A stretch of DNA of 6,690 bases, taken from NCBI GenBank assembly GCA_020355945.1, contig CP070627.1, forward strand, positions 5,252,147 to 5,258,836, written 5' to 3'. The notes beneath the pieces are model-generated. The model ran no database searches. It was not told the origin of the DNA and saw only the letters and a program-made list of their open reading frames with translations. The stretch is from Candidatus Aminicenantota bacterium. GTDB taxonomy: Bacteria > Acidobacteriota > Aminicenantia > UBA2199. Position numbers and translations under genes: made by a program. Below, piece after piece: positions 1 to 5,952 of this stretch (its first letter is position 1; every line of letters begins with the position of its first letter).

Positions 1-283
1 AACACAAAAAGAAAAAGTCAGATGAGTAAAATCAAAAAAAAAATTAAAATTTTCCTCTTTGCCTATTGACTTTTACCGGAATAACTAATGAGTGTCCCCG
101 CTTTTCTCAAAAAATAAGCCCCGCAATATTGTTATTTTCCCGCGGCTGAATAAAATCGCCATGTAAAAGAGAAAGAAAGTGGTCAGGTGATTTCAGGCTG
201 TCGGGAATAGCAAAAACCATCGAAATGCGCGGGATGTGCAGGCGTGGGGTCTGCCGGTAACGGTAATAATTTACCTGGCACCA
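1..283. other. Non-coding left flank with decayed-repeat character
   Basis: I see no convincing gene here. The first 60 bases are very A-rich. AGCCCCG (117-123) and CGCGGCT (141-147) can pair with one mismatch. GGTAA-TAAT-TTACC (262-275) is a perfect 5-bp stem with a 4-base loop. The 12-mer CCCCGCTTTTCT at 96-107 recurs at 5888-5899, directly joined to the second copy of the 54-bp repeat, so pieces of the same element appear in both flanks. A minus-strand open frame across 183-383 has no homology I recognise and passes through the repeat. I treat it as spurious. The stretch is best read as remnants of a repetitive element. Confidence 0.5.
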
Positions 284-363
284 TTCTCCTTAAATAGTTG
301 AGTATGCCATCATACCCGGAAGCGAATGTCGCGATGTCAAAAGAAGGGAAAGAAGGTGCCAGG
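274..363. repeat. 9-bp inverted repeat enclosing repeat copy A
   Basis: CCTGGCACC (274-282) and its exact reverse complement GGTGCCAGG (355-363) face each other across 72 bases containing repeat copy A. With one mismatch the similarity runs a few bases further into the interior (ATTCT against the complement of AGAAG). This makes a roughly 90-base unit with matched ends, as in a small non-autonomous element. Copy B lacks these ends. No target-site duplication is evident. Confidence 0.5.
284..337 (+). repeat. 54-bp direct repeat, copy A
   Basis: The first 42 bases (284-325) are identical to 5899-5940, and 8 of the next 12 also match, giving 50/54 overall in the same orientation. The unit holds a perfect hairpin, GTATG-CCAT-CATAC (302-315). 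A second small one follows, GCGA-ATG-TCGC (322-332). In copy B that second stem is kept with different bases. On the minus strand both copies also read through openly as ASGYDGILNYLRR, so a decayed coding origin cannot be excluded. The two-hairpin layout resembles REP-type or IS200/IS605-type elements, but no transposase is visible. Confidence 0.8.
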
Positions 364-388
364 CAAAAAAATGTATACCCCAATAGTC

Positions 389-417
389 TTGACTTTTTTT
401 ATGAGACCGCATAAAAT
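389..417 (+). promoter_or_regulatory. Sigma-70-type promoter of the restriction-modification gene
   Basis: TTGACT (389-394) and TAAAAT (412-417) are separated by an optimal 17 bases, giving transcription from about 424 and a leader of roughly 50 bases. The hipB promoter has the same -10 hexamer and spacing. TATACCCCAAT (374-384), four bases upstream of the -35, is identical to the left part of a HipB operator. A perfect palindrome, TTATC-TTAT-GATAA (417-430), overlaps the end of the -10 and the likely start point and could be an operator. The promoter sequence is seen; control through these sites is inferred. Confidence 0.7.
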
Positions 418-463
418 TATCTTATGATAAAAAACGATGTTACTATCAGTCCTGATCTACGCT

Positions 464-467
464 GGAG
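464..467 (+). promoter_or_regulatory. Ribosome binding site deciding a GTG start
   Basis: GGAG lies six bases upstream of GTG at 474. No ATG with a comparable site is present nearby, and the open frame runs uninterrupted from here, so GTG is taken as the initiation codon. Confidence 0.65.
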
Positions 468-473
468 TTAGCT

Positions 474-3400
474 GTGATTCTAAATAAAAACGAACCGAAA
501 AAAGCTCTCAATAAAGCTTTTTTAAAGGTTAAGGTTGGCCGGGACGAGATAGAAAAATTTAAAACGAACCTGGTTAAACTGCTCGACCAGATTAATGAAA
601 AAGAATCGGAGGAGTTTCATAAAAATATTATTTCCGAATTCCTTAAAAATACCTATTACGGAAGCAATCATTATATCAATACCAAAGGCAGATATGACCT
701 GGTCATTCACAACGGCAAAGATGGCAACAGCCCGGTTGGAGTTATTATCGAAACCAAAAGTCCTAAAAACAAAAATGAGATGATCAGTACCGCCAATCTG
801 AACAACAAAGCCTTTCATGAACTTATTTTTTATTTCCTGCAAGAACGGATAAACAACAAAAACCTGGAAATAAGATTTCTAATCGCCACCAATATTTACG
901 AATGGTTTATCTTTGATGCCAACATTTTCGAGGAGAATTTTGCCAAAAATAAAGAACTTGTAAGGCTGTTTGGGCAATATTCCCAGGGAAGTTTATCAGG
1001 TTCCACCGCTGATTTTTTTTATAAAAATATTGCCGAGCCAATTATGGCGACGATTGAAAGCGGGCTGATGTTTACTCATTTTGATATTCGTGATTATAAT
1101 GAAACATTACGCAACACGGATAAAATAGATGACATCCAATTAATTGCACTGTATAAATTGCTTTCGCCTGTACATCTCTTAAAAATTCCTTTTGCCAACG
1201 ACAGTAATCGTCTTGATAAAGCTTTTTATTCCGAGCTTTTGCATCTTATCGGCCTGGCCGAAACCAAAGAGGGTAGTAAAAAACTGATCGAACGTAAAAA
1301 GGAAGGGAGCCGCAATAATGCTTCTCTGATCGAAAACGCCATCGAACAATTGGACAGTTTGGATAAGCTTTCCAGGCTGGGAAACCCGGGGCAGTATGGT
1401 AACGATTACCAGGAACGGCTTTTTAATGTAGCTTTAGAACTGACCATTACCTGGGTCAACCGGATATTATTCCTCAAACTGTTGGAAGCTCAATTAATCT
1501 CTTACCATAAGGGCGATCGATCATACGCTTTTTTAAATTCGGAAATGGTAAAAAATTTTGATGATTTAAATAGCCTTTTTTTCAGTGTCCTGGCCCGCAA
1601 AACCCATGAGCGCAGCCATGATGTTAAAAAGTTGTTTGCCAGGGTTCCCTATCTAAACAGTTCTCTATTTGAACCGACCGAACTGGAACATTCTTGTTTT
1701 TTCATCGGTCAACTCAAGGACGGTAAGCTGCCTTTAATAACTACAACGGTCTTAAGGGACAATTCCGGCAAAAGAAGGACCGGTGAATTGCCTATATTGG
1801 AGTACTTTTTCGAGTTTTTAAACGCTTACGATTTTGCCGGCGAAGGGGATAATGAGATTGCCGAAGAAAACAAGACACTGATCAATGCGTCCGTGCTGGG
1901 CCTGATTTTTGAGAAGATCAACGGCTACAAAGACGGTTCCTTTTTCACCCCTGGCTTTATCACCATGTATATGTGCCGTGAGACTATCTGGCGGGCAATT
2001 GTGCAAAAATTTAATGATGCTAAAGGCTGGAAATGTGCCAAGATTGATGATCTCTATGATAAAATTGAAGATCGGGGCGAAGCCAACCGGATCATCAATC
2101 GTTTAAAAATCTGCGATCCGGCGGTGGGTTCCGGTCATTTCCTGGTTTCTGCTTTAAATGAGATCATTGCCGTTAAAAGCGAGTTAAAAATTCTTTCGGA
2201 TCGAGAGGGTAAAAGATTAAAAGAGTACCAGGTAGAAGTTGTAAATGACGAATTGGTGGTAACCGATGAAGATGGCGATATTTTCAAATACAACCCCAAC
2301 AGCGCGGAAAGCCGGCGAGTACAGGAAACGCTTTTCCACGAAAAGCAGACGATCATCGAAAACTGTTTATTCGGCGTGGATATCAATCCCAACTCCGTCA
2401 AAATCTGCCGTTTAAGGTTATGGATTGAACTGTTAAAAAATGCCTATTACAAGAGCGCTGACAACGAACTGGAAACCCTTCCCAATATTGACATTAACAT
2501 CAAATGCGGCAATTCGCTGATTAGTCGGTTTACCCTGGATGCGGATATTAAACAGGCGCTCAAAAAGAGCAAATGGACAATCGAAAGTTACCGGATGGCG
2601 GTCATGGCTTATCGGAATGCTTCCAGCAAAGAGGAAAAATGGGGATTAGTCAAATTGATTGAAGATATTAAAAAAGATTTCCAGTTTGAAGTTTCCCGGA
2701 ACGATAGACGGAAGCTCAAATTGGATAAATTAAAAGATGATCTTTTTCATTTAACCAAACAGGGATATCTTTTTGAGATGAGCAAAGCTGAAAAAGAGAG
2801 CAGGGAAAAAGAGGTAAACGTGCTGGTTGAGGCCATTGGTAAACTGGAGCTTGAGTTGGAGGAGATTAAGAGCAATAAGATTTATGAGAATGCTTTTGAA
2901 TGGCGGTTTGAGTTTCCGGAAGTGCTCAACGATGACGGCGATTTTGTGGGTTTTGATGTGGTAATTGGCAATCCACCGTATGGTGTTGATTTTTCAGATA
3001 AACTAAAGTCCATTTTGAATCAAACCTATCCGGGTATTCAACAGAAAATGTTTGATTCATTCTTATTTTTTATTTCGTTAAGTGAAAAAATCTTAATCCC
3101 CAGTGGGACTACCTCCTATATAGTTCCTAACAATCTAATATATCAAGTGACTTTTGAAGCCGGAAGGAAATTTTTGTTGACAAATTTTATTTTTTCGAAG
3201 GTGGTTAATTTAGGAGATAAAGTCTTTGAAGATGCAGACGTTCCCACCTGTATTCTCAATACGTTCGCATTCGTTTTTGGGTTAAAAGAAGATCATTTTA
3301 ATTTAATTAAAAAAATAGACAAACAAGCAATTAAGTTATCAGAATTGATTGAAAGTGCCTCATACGGAATTGGTTCAGGAGGAGATCGTGTTTTTAGATT

Positions 3401-4085
3401 AGATGAAGCTGAGTCTATCGAAAAAGGCTTAGAAAAAGATATATTATTTGATGTTTATTCAGGAGGAAATATTTCAAAATGGCATATTAAAAAAAAGAAA
3501 GAAAAAATTATTTATACAACCAGGGATTTGAACATAAATGATTATCCAAATATCTTAAAGCATTTGCTTCCCCATAAAGAAAAACTATCTCAGAAAAGAG
3601 AGACAAAAAAGGGCACTTTACCCTGGTGGTGTTTACATTGGCCAAGAAATAAAAAACTTTTTAATGGTGAGAAAATCGTTTTGAGACAAACGTCCGATAC
3701 AATAATTGCAGCTCTTGATTTAGATTCTTTTTTTGTGATGGATAGTGTAATGGTAATTAAACTTAACAATGATAATGGTCTAAATTTGAAATATGTCTTA
3801 GCATTACTGAATAGTAAATTATTTGCTTTTCTATATGAGAACATCGCAAAAGAAAAAGGTAGGGCGTTTGCCCAGGTTAAGCCTCAAAACATTAAACAAC
3901 TACCGGTGAAAATAATTAATGGAATATCTCAAAAGCCAATTATTTCGTTAGTTGACAAAATCCTTGCAGCCAAAAAAGCAGCCCCTGATGCCGACATTTC
4001 CGCATTGGAAGAAAAGATCGATCGCCTGGTTTACGAGCTTTACGATCTAACGGAAGAGGAAATAAAGATTGTAGAAGGGAAATAA
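474..4085 (+). CDS. Single-chain (type IIG-like) restriction-modification enzyme, nuclease-methyltransferase-TRD
   Basis: This 1203-residue protein probably both cleaves foreign DNA and methylates host DNA at one recognition site. In order: an N-terminal PD-(D/E)XK-like nuclease with D75 and E93-T-K95 after a GRYD strand; a helical linker (about 200-480); a motif-X-like GSFFTPGFIT (488-497); SAM-binding motif I DPAVGSG (548-554); an acidic FGVDINP (633-639); a charged, coiled-coil-prone insert (about 700-800); and the catalytic N6-adenine motif NPPYG (833-837). A TaqI/Eco57I-like recognition domain follows (about 840-1160), closing with the usual YELYDLTEEE tail. The length is normal for Eco57I-type fusions. 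No separate specificity or nuclease gene is adjacent, which fits a self-contained enzyme. BREX PglX shares the methylase and TRD but normally lacks this nuclease motif. Bases 3001-3960 have a GC content of about 31% against 41% in 2041-3000 (hand count), suggesting exchange of the recognition domain. The target sequence cannot be predicted. Confidence 0.88.
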   Translation: MILNKNEPKKALNKAFLKVKVGRDEIEKFKTNLVKLLDQINEKESEEFHKNIISEFLKNTYYGSNHYINTKGRYDLVIHNGKDGNSPVGVIIETKSPKNKNEMISTANLNNKAFHELIFYFLQERINNKNLEIRFLIATNIYEWFIFDANIFEENFAKNKELVRLFGQYSQGSLSGSTADFFYKNIAEPIMATIESGLMFTHFDIRDYNETLRNTDKIDDIQLIALYKLLSPVHLLKIPFANDSNRLDKAFYSELLHLIGLAETKEGSKKLIERKKEGSRNNASLIENAIEQLDSLDKLSRLGNPGQYGNDYQERLFNVALELTITWVNRILFLKLLEAQLISYHKGDRSYAFLNSEMVKNFDDLNSLFFSVLARKTHERSHDVKKLFARVPYLNSSLFEPTELEHSCFFIGQLKDGKLPLITTTVLRDNSGKRRTGELPILEYFFEFLNAYDFAGEGDNEIAEENKTLINASVLGLIFEKINGYKDGSFFTPGFITMYMCRETIWRAIVQKFNDAKGWKCAKIDDLYDKIEDRGEANRIINRLKICDPAVGSGHFLVSALNEIIAVKSELKILSDREGKRLKEYQVEVVNDELVVTDEDGDIFKYNPNSAESRRVQETLFHEKQTIIENCLFGVDINPNSVKICRLRLWIELLKNAYYKSADNELETLPNIDINIKCGNSLISRFTLDADIKQALKKSKWTIESYRMAVMAYRNASSKEEKWGLVKLIEDIKKDFQFEVSRNDRRKLKLDKLKDDLFHLTKQGYLFEMSKAEKESREKEVNVLVEAIGKLELELEEIKSNKIYENAFEWRFEFPEVLNDDGDFVGFDVVIGNPPYGVDFSDKLKSILNQTYPGIQQKMFDSFLFFISLSEKILIPSGTTSYIVPNNLIYQVTFEAGRKFLLTNFIFSKVVNLGDKVFEDADVPTCILNTFAFVFGLKEDHFNLIKKIDKQAIKLSELIESASYGIGSGGDRVFRLDEAESIEKGLEKDILFDVYSGGNISKWHIKKKKEKIIYTTRDLNINDYPNILKHLLPHKEKLSQKRETKKGTLPWWCLHWPRNKKLFNGEKIVLRQTSDTIIAALDLDSFFVMDSVMVIKLNNDNGLNLKYVLALLNSKLFAFLYENIAKEKGRAFAQVKPQNIKQLPVKIINGISQKPIISLVDKILAAKKAAPDADISALEEKIDRLVYELYDLTEEEIKIVEGK

Positions 4086-4117
4086 ATGATTTTTTTTCTT
4101 CACTCTCCTTCTATTTT

Positions 4118-4258
4118 TGTAACCTTACGGGTACAATTCACCAAAAAAAATGTTAAATTATACCCCAATGGGTACAATTTCAAAAAAAATACTTGACATT
4201 ATACCTTTTTGGGTATAAAATTTTATCGATTTAAAGATATTACAACCGAACGGGTATA
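4118..4258 (+). promoter_or_regulatory. Four HipB-type operators at exact 41-bp spacing
   Basis: GGGTAYA occurs at 4129, 4170, 4211 and 4252, each exactly 41 bases from the last. With the left half-sites these form four 18-bp imperfect palindromes: 4118-4135 (TGTAAC/GGTACA), 4159-4176 (TATACC/GGTACA), 4200-4217 (TATACC/GGTATA, perfect) and 4241-4258 (TACAAC/GGTATA), all with a 6-base centre. The third lies between the -35 and -10, and the fourth ends two bases before the hipB ATG. The first two 41-base units match at 28 of 41 positions, so tandem duplication is plausible. E. coli hipBA is also autorepressed through several palindromic operators, though with a different sequence. Binding by this HipB is inferred. 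Confidence 0.75.
4193..4221 (+). promoter_or_regulatory. Promoter of the hipB-hipS-hipT operon
   Basis: A consensus TTGACA (4193-4198) and TAAAAT (4216-4221) are 17 bases apart. An A8 tract (4182-4189) just upstream could serve as an UP-like element. The perfect operator at 4200-4217 fills the spacer and covers the start of the -10, so a bound repressor would directly exclude RNA polymerase. Transcription would start near 4228, leaving a leader of about 33 bases with only a weak ribosome binding site (CGGG, 4251-4254). Confidence 0.75.
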
Positions 4259-4260
4259 AA

Positions 4261-4461
4261 ATGGACATCGGTAAAAAAATACAGGAACTAAGAAAAACAG
4301 CAAAAATAACCCAGGTGGAACTCTCCGTAAGAGCAGGAGTGGGTCTGCGTTTTATCAGGGAGCTTGAACGGGGGAAACCCACAGTAAGACTTGACAAAGT
4401 TGACCAGGTCCTGGAATTTTTCGGTTATCACCTGGAGGTGGTAAAGAATGAACGTGCCTAA
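4261..4461 (+). CDS. hipB: HipB-like Xre/HTH antitoxin and autorepressor
   Basis: This 66-residue protein is almost entirely one lambda-repressor-type (Xre) helix-turn-helix domain. It starts with MDIGKKIQELRK, has the TQVELSVRAGVG turn with a recognition helix reading RFIRELERGKPT (residues 30-41), and ends with a short strand, GYHLEVV. It resembles the compact Y4mF-type HipB antitoxins and is shorter than E. coli K-12 HipB (88 residues), with little C-terminal tail. It is first in the operon, directly behind four evenly spaced operators, so it is the obvious repressor of its own promoter. Its 3' end overlaps the next gene by 14 bases, implying translational coupling. In characterised HipBST systems HipB is mainly the DNA-binding component and the second protein neutralises the kinase. 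The family is clear; the exact role here is inferred. Confidence 0.85.
   Translation: MDIGKKIQELRKTAKITQVELSVRAGVGLRFIRELERGKPTVRLDKVDQVLEFFGYHLEVVKNERA
4434..4439 (+). promoter_or_regulatory. Strong ribosome binding site for hipS inside hipB
   Basis: GGAGGT sits eight bases upstream of the ATG at 4448, within the last codons of hipB. It supports that start and is clearly stronger than the sites of hipB and hipT, so the middle gene may be translated at the highest level. This would suit a neutralising antitoxin. Confidence 0.7.
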
Positions 4462-4771
4462 GTACAGGAAAGCCCGTGTTTATTTTAAAGATATAGAGGC
4501 GGGAGTGCTGGAGGAATATGAGAATGGGTTCAGGTTTACTTACCAGGAAGATTTCAAAAAAAAAGGAATACCGATTTCTTTATCCCTTCCCTTGTTAGAC
4601 GTTCCCCACGAAAGCAGGGAACTTTTCCCATTTTTTGTCGGACTTCTACCTGAAGGATGGTACCTGGATATTGTTTTGGCCGCGTTAAAAATAGACAAAA
4701 ACGACCCCTTCGGCCTGCTGCTCTCCACCTGCGGTGAAACCGCGGGCGCTGTTTCTATCAAAGAGATTTAA
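4448..4771 (+). CDS. hipS: Free-standing HipA N-terminal domain, HipS-like antitoxin
   Basis: These 107 residues match only the N-terminal subdomain of HipA: an opening beta strand (RKARVYFKDIEAGVL), the conserved LFPFFVGLLPEGW (59-71) and the closing CGETAGAVSI (95-104), which in full-length HipA leads on to the kinase. Here a TAA stop ends the protein at that point and the kinase restarts three bases later as its own gene. This is the HipS/HipT split known from E. coli O127:H6, where HipS is the antitoxin. From memory, a conserved HipS tryptophan enters the HipT active site, and W71 is the natural counterpart here. The gene overlaps hipB by 14 bases. An A9 run (4556-4564) codes for KKK and is a possible slippage site. 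I read this as a genuine split gene because both parts have sensible starts and ends, but a stop mutation in an ancestral hipA is the alternative. Confidence 0.82.
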   Translation: MNVPKYRKARVYFKDIEAGVLEEYENGFRFTYQEDFKKKGIPISLSLPLLDVPHESRELFPFFVGLLPEGWYLDIVLAALKIDKNDPFGLLLSTCGETAGAVSIKEI

Positions 4772-4774
4772 GAA

Positions 4775-5689
4775 ATGCAGCGGTGTCTCTCCTGTGAGCA
4801 ATTAATTGAAGAAGGAGTTCTTCATCTATCCTGTTTGCGTAAACTTTTTGGGGTGAATAATTTGCCGGCATTGGAACTTTCTTTAAAAGAAGTCTCCATA
4901 AAAGCCCAGCAAATGGCGGGAAAACTCTCGATTTCCGGTGTTCAGCCCAAACTCTCGATTAAGCTTAATAAAAAAAGTAAAGAACTTGTGGTAACCGCCG
5001 AAGGTGGCGAGTATATCATGAAACCCCAGGTACAAACGTTCCGGAACCTTCCCCAAAACGAGAATATTTGTATGAACCTGGCAGCAAACCTGGGAATAGA
5101 GGTCCCCCCCCACTCGTTGATAAGACTGAAAGACAGCAGCCTTGCTTATATTGTCAAACGGTTTGACCGGGTAAAAGGTAAAAAAATTCACCAGGAAGAT
5201 TTTTTCCAGGTTCTGGGTAAAAGGGATAAGTATTCCGGCTCTTTAGAGCAGATAGGAAAAGAACTGTGGAAAATTTCCCGGTTCCCGGGTCTTGACGTGC
5301 AGTTTTTTTTTGAAAGAGTTTTATTTTTTTTCGTTATCGGAAACGGTGACGCCCATAACAAAAATTTTTCAATTATTTATGATGATGAAGGAAATATCAG
5401 GCTCTCCCCTGCTTATGATATTGTTTCATCGAAACTGGTCATCCCGGGGGAGGAAGACCTGGCACTTCCCATGAATGGTAAGCGGAATAACATTACCGGG
5501 AGAGATTTCAAAAAATTTTCCCATTATTTGCAAATTCCGCCCAAGGCATTCGCTAAGATGTTATCGCACTTCCTGGAGAAAAAAGATATTATTGAAGAGT
5601 CCATCGAAAACTCCACATTAGATGAAGATGAAAAGAAAGGATTCTTAGATATTGTCAACGAAAGATACAGACGGCTGCGACTTGACTGA
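4775..5689 (+). CDS. hipT: HipT-like serine/threonine kinase toxin (HipA C-terminal kinase core)
   Basis: This 304-residue HipA-family kinase lacks the fused N-terminal subdomain. Visible elements are a putative zinc knuckle C4-x2-C7-x9-H17-x2-C20; the Gly-rich loop SISGVQPKLS (52-61), whose S52 and S54 correspond to the autophosphorylated SIS motif of HipT; lysine K83 in EYIMKP; the catalytic loop GNGDAHNKNFS (189-199) with D192 and the metal ligand N197; and the second metal-site aspartate D215 in SPAYDIVSS. All key residues are present, so the enzyme looks active. HipA phosphorylates glutamyl-tRNA synthetase and E. coli HipT phosphorylates tryptophanyl-tRNA synthetase; the target here is unknown. 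The gene follows hipS after three bases with a weak ribosome site, probably by coupled translation. C8 (5104-5111), T9 (5303-5311) and T8 (5324-5331) runs lie inside the frame. No clear terminator follows. Confidence 0.87.
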   Translation: MQRCLSCEQLIEEGVLHLSCLRKLFGVNNLPALELSLKEVSIKAQQMAGKLSISGVQPKLSIKLNKKSKELVVTAEGGEYIMKPQVQTFRNLPQNENICMNLAANLGIEVPPHSLIRLKDSSLAYIVKRFDRVKGKKIHQEDFFQVLGKRDKYSGSLEQIGKELWKISRFPGLDVQFFFERVLFFFVIGNGDAHNKNFSIIYDDEGNIRLSPAYDIVSSKLVIPGEEDLALPMNGKRNNITGRDFKKFSHYLQIPPKAFAKMLSHFLEKKDIIEESIENSTLDEDEKKGFLDIVNERYRRLRLD

Positions 5690-5729
5690 TTTTTCCACAT
5701 TCCGGTCTCCTGTTCTTCCCTTGCACTAT

Positions 5730-5855
5730 CTAAAATTTAAAATCACCGCGCTCCTCCATATAAGTTGCCGTTTTAGAAACTAAATCATAAGACAGCGGGA
5801 TATTTTCGAGTTTGATTTTTTTATCCTCTAACACCACCGTTATTAAAGAATTTGC
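5730..5855 (-). pseudogene. Apparent C-terminal remnant of an unidentified small protein
   Basis: On the minus strand, codons from 5855 down to a TAG at 5730-5732 read as a 41-residue, protein-like sequence: NSLITVVLEDKKIKL, then NIPLSYDLVSKTATYMEERG, then DFKF. It has balanced composition with alternating strand and helix character. Upstream, at 5856-5891, the frame runs into the C-rich tandem repeat and low-complexity Gly/Leu/Trp codons, and no start with a ribosome site is present. It is best explained as the tail of a gene cut by the repeat element. I do not recognise the family; a small antitoxin tail is possible but unproven. It converges on hipT with a 40-base gap. Confidence 0.4.
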
Positions 5856-5863
5856 CTGTCCCC

Positions 5864-5889
5864 AAGTTCCCAGGTTCCCCAAGTTCCCC
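5864..5889. repeat. Three C-rich tandem units of 8-9 bp
   Basis: AAGTTCCC, AGGTTCCCC and AAGTTCCCC follow one another (5864-5871, 5872-5880, 5881-5889), preceded by TGTCCCC (5857-5863). The block sits exactly where the minus-strand gene remnant loses coding character and joins directly to CCCCGCTTTTCT and repeat copy B, so it looks like part of the element boundary. Confidence 0.55.
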
Positions 5890-5898
5890 CCGCTTTTC

Positions 5899-5952
5899 TT
5901 CTCCTTAAATAGTTGAGTATGCCATCATACCCGGAAGCGATTGCTTCGATGT
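5899..5952 (+). repeat. 54-bp direct repeat, copy B
   Basis: This is the second copy of the unit at 284-337, same orientation, 50/54 identical and offset by 5615 bases. It keeps the GTATG-CCAT-CATAC hairpin (5917-5930). The second stem is formed by other bases, GAAGC-GATT-GCTTC (5934-5947), where copy A has GCGA-ATG-TCGC. Together the copies bracket the restriction-modification gene and the HipBST operon. Confidence 0.8.

Noticed and set aside
66..89. TTGACT at 66-71 as a promoter
   Set aside because: No acceptable -10 hexamer lies at 16-18 bases and no gene starts nearby.
183..383. Minus-strand open frame of 66 codons in the left flank
   Set aside because: It runs through the hairpin repeat and the inverted repeat, shows Pro/His/Phe-rich content without a recognisable family, and has no convincing ribosome site. 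The shared segment in copy B gives a different protein context.
474..4085. BREX PglX or a type I HsdM subunit as alternative identity
   Set aside because: The N-terminal D75...E93-T-K95 nuclease motif and the single-chain layout, with no pgl/brx, hsdR or hsdS neighbours, favour a type IIG-like enzyme.
4073..4120. Possible terminator after the restriction gene (AGAAGG ... CCTTCT then ATTTTT)
   Set aside because: Only six pairs across a 28-base loop, with the left arm inside the coding sequence; too weak to annotate.
4118..4258. CRISPR-like array, considered because of regular 41-bp spacing
   Set aside because: The repeated core is only 7-18 bp and palindromic, sits on a promoter, and the intervals are similar to each other rather than unique spacers; no cas genes are present.
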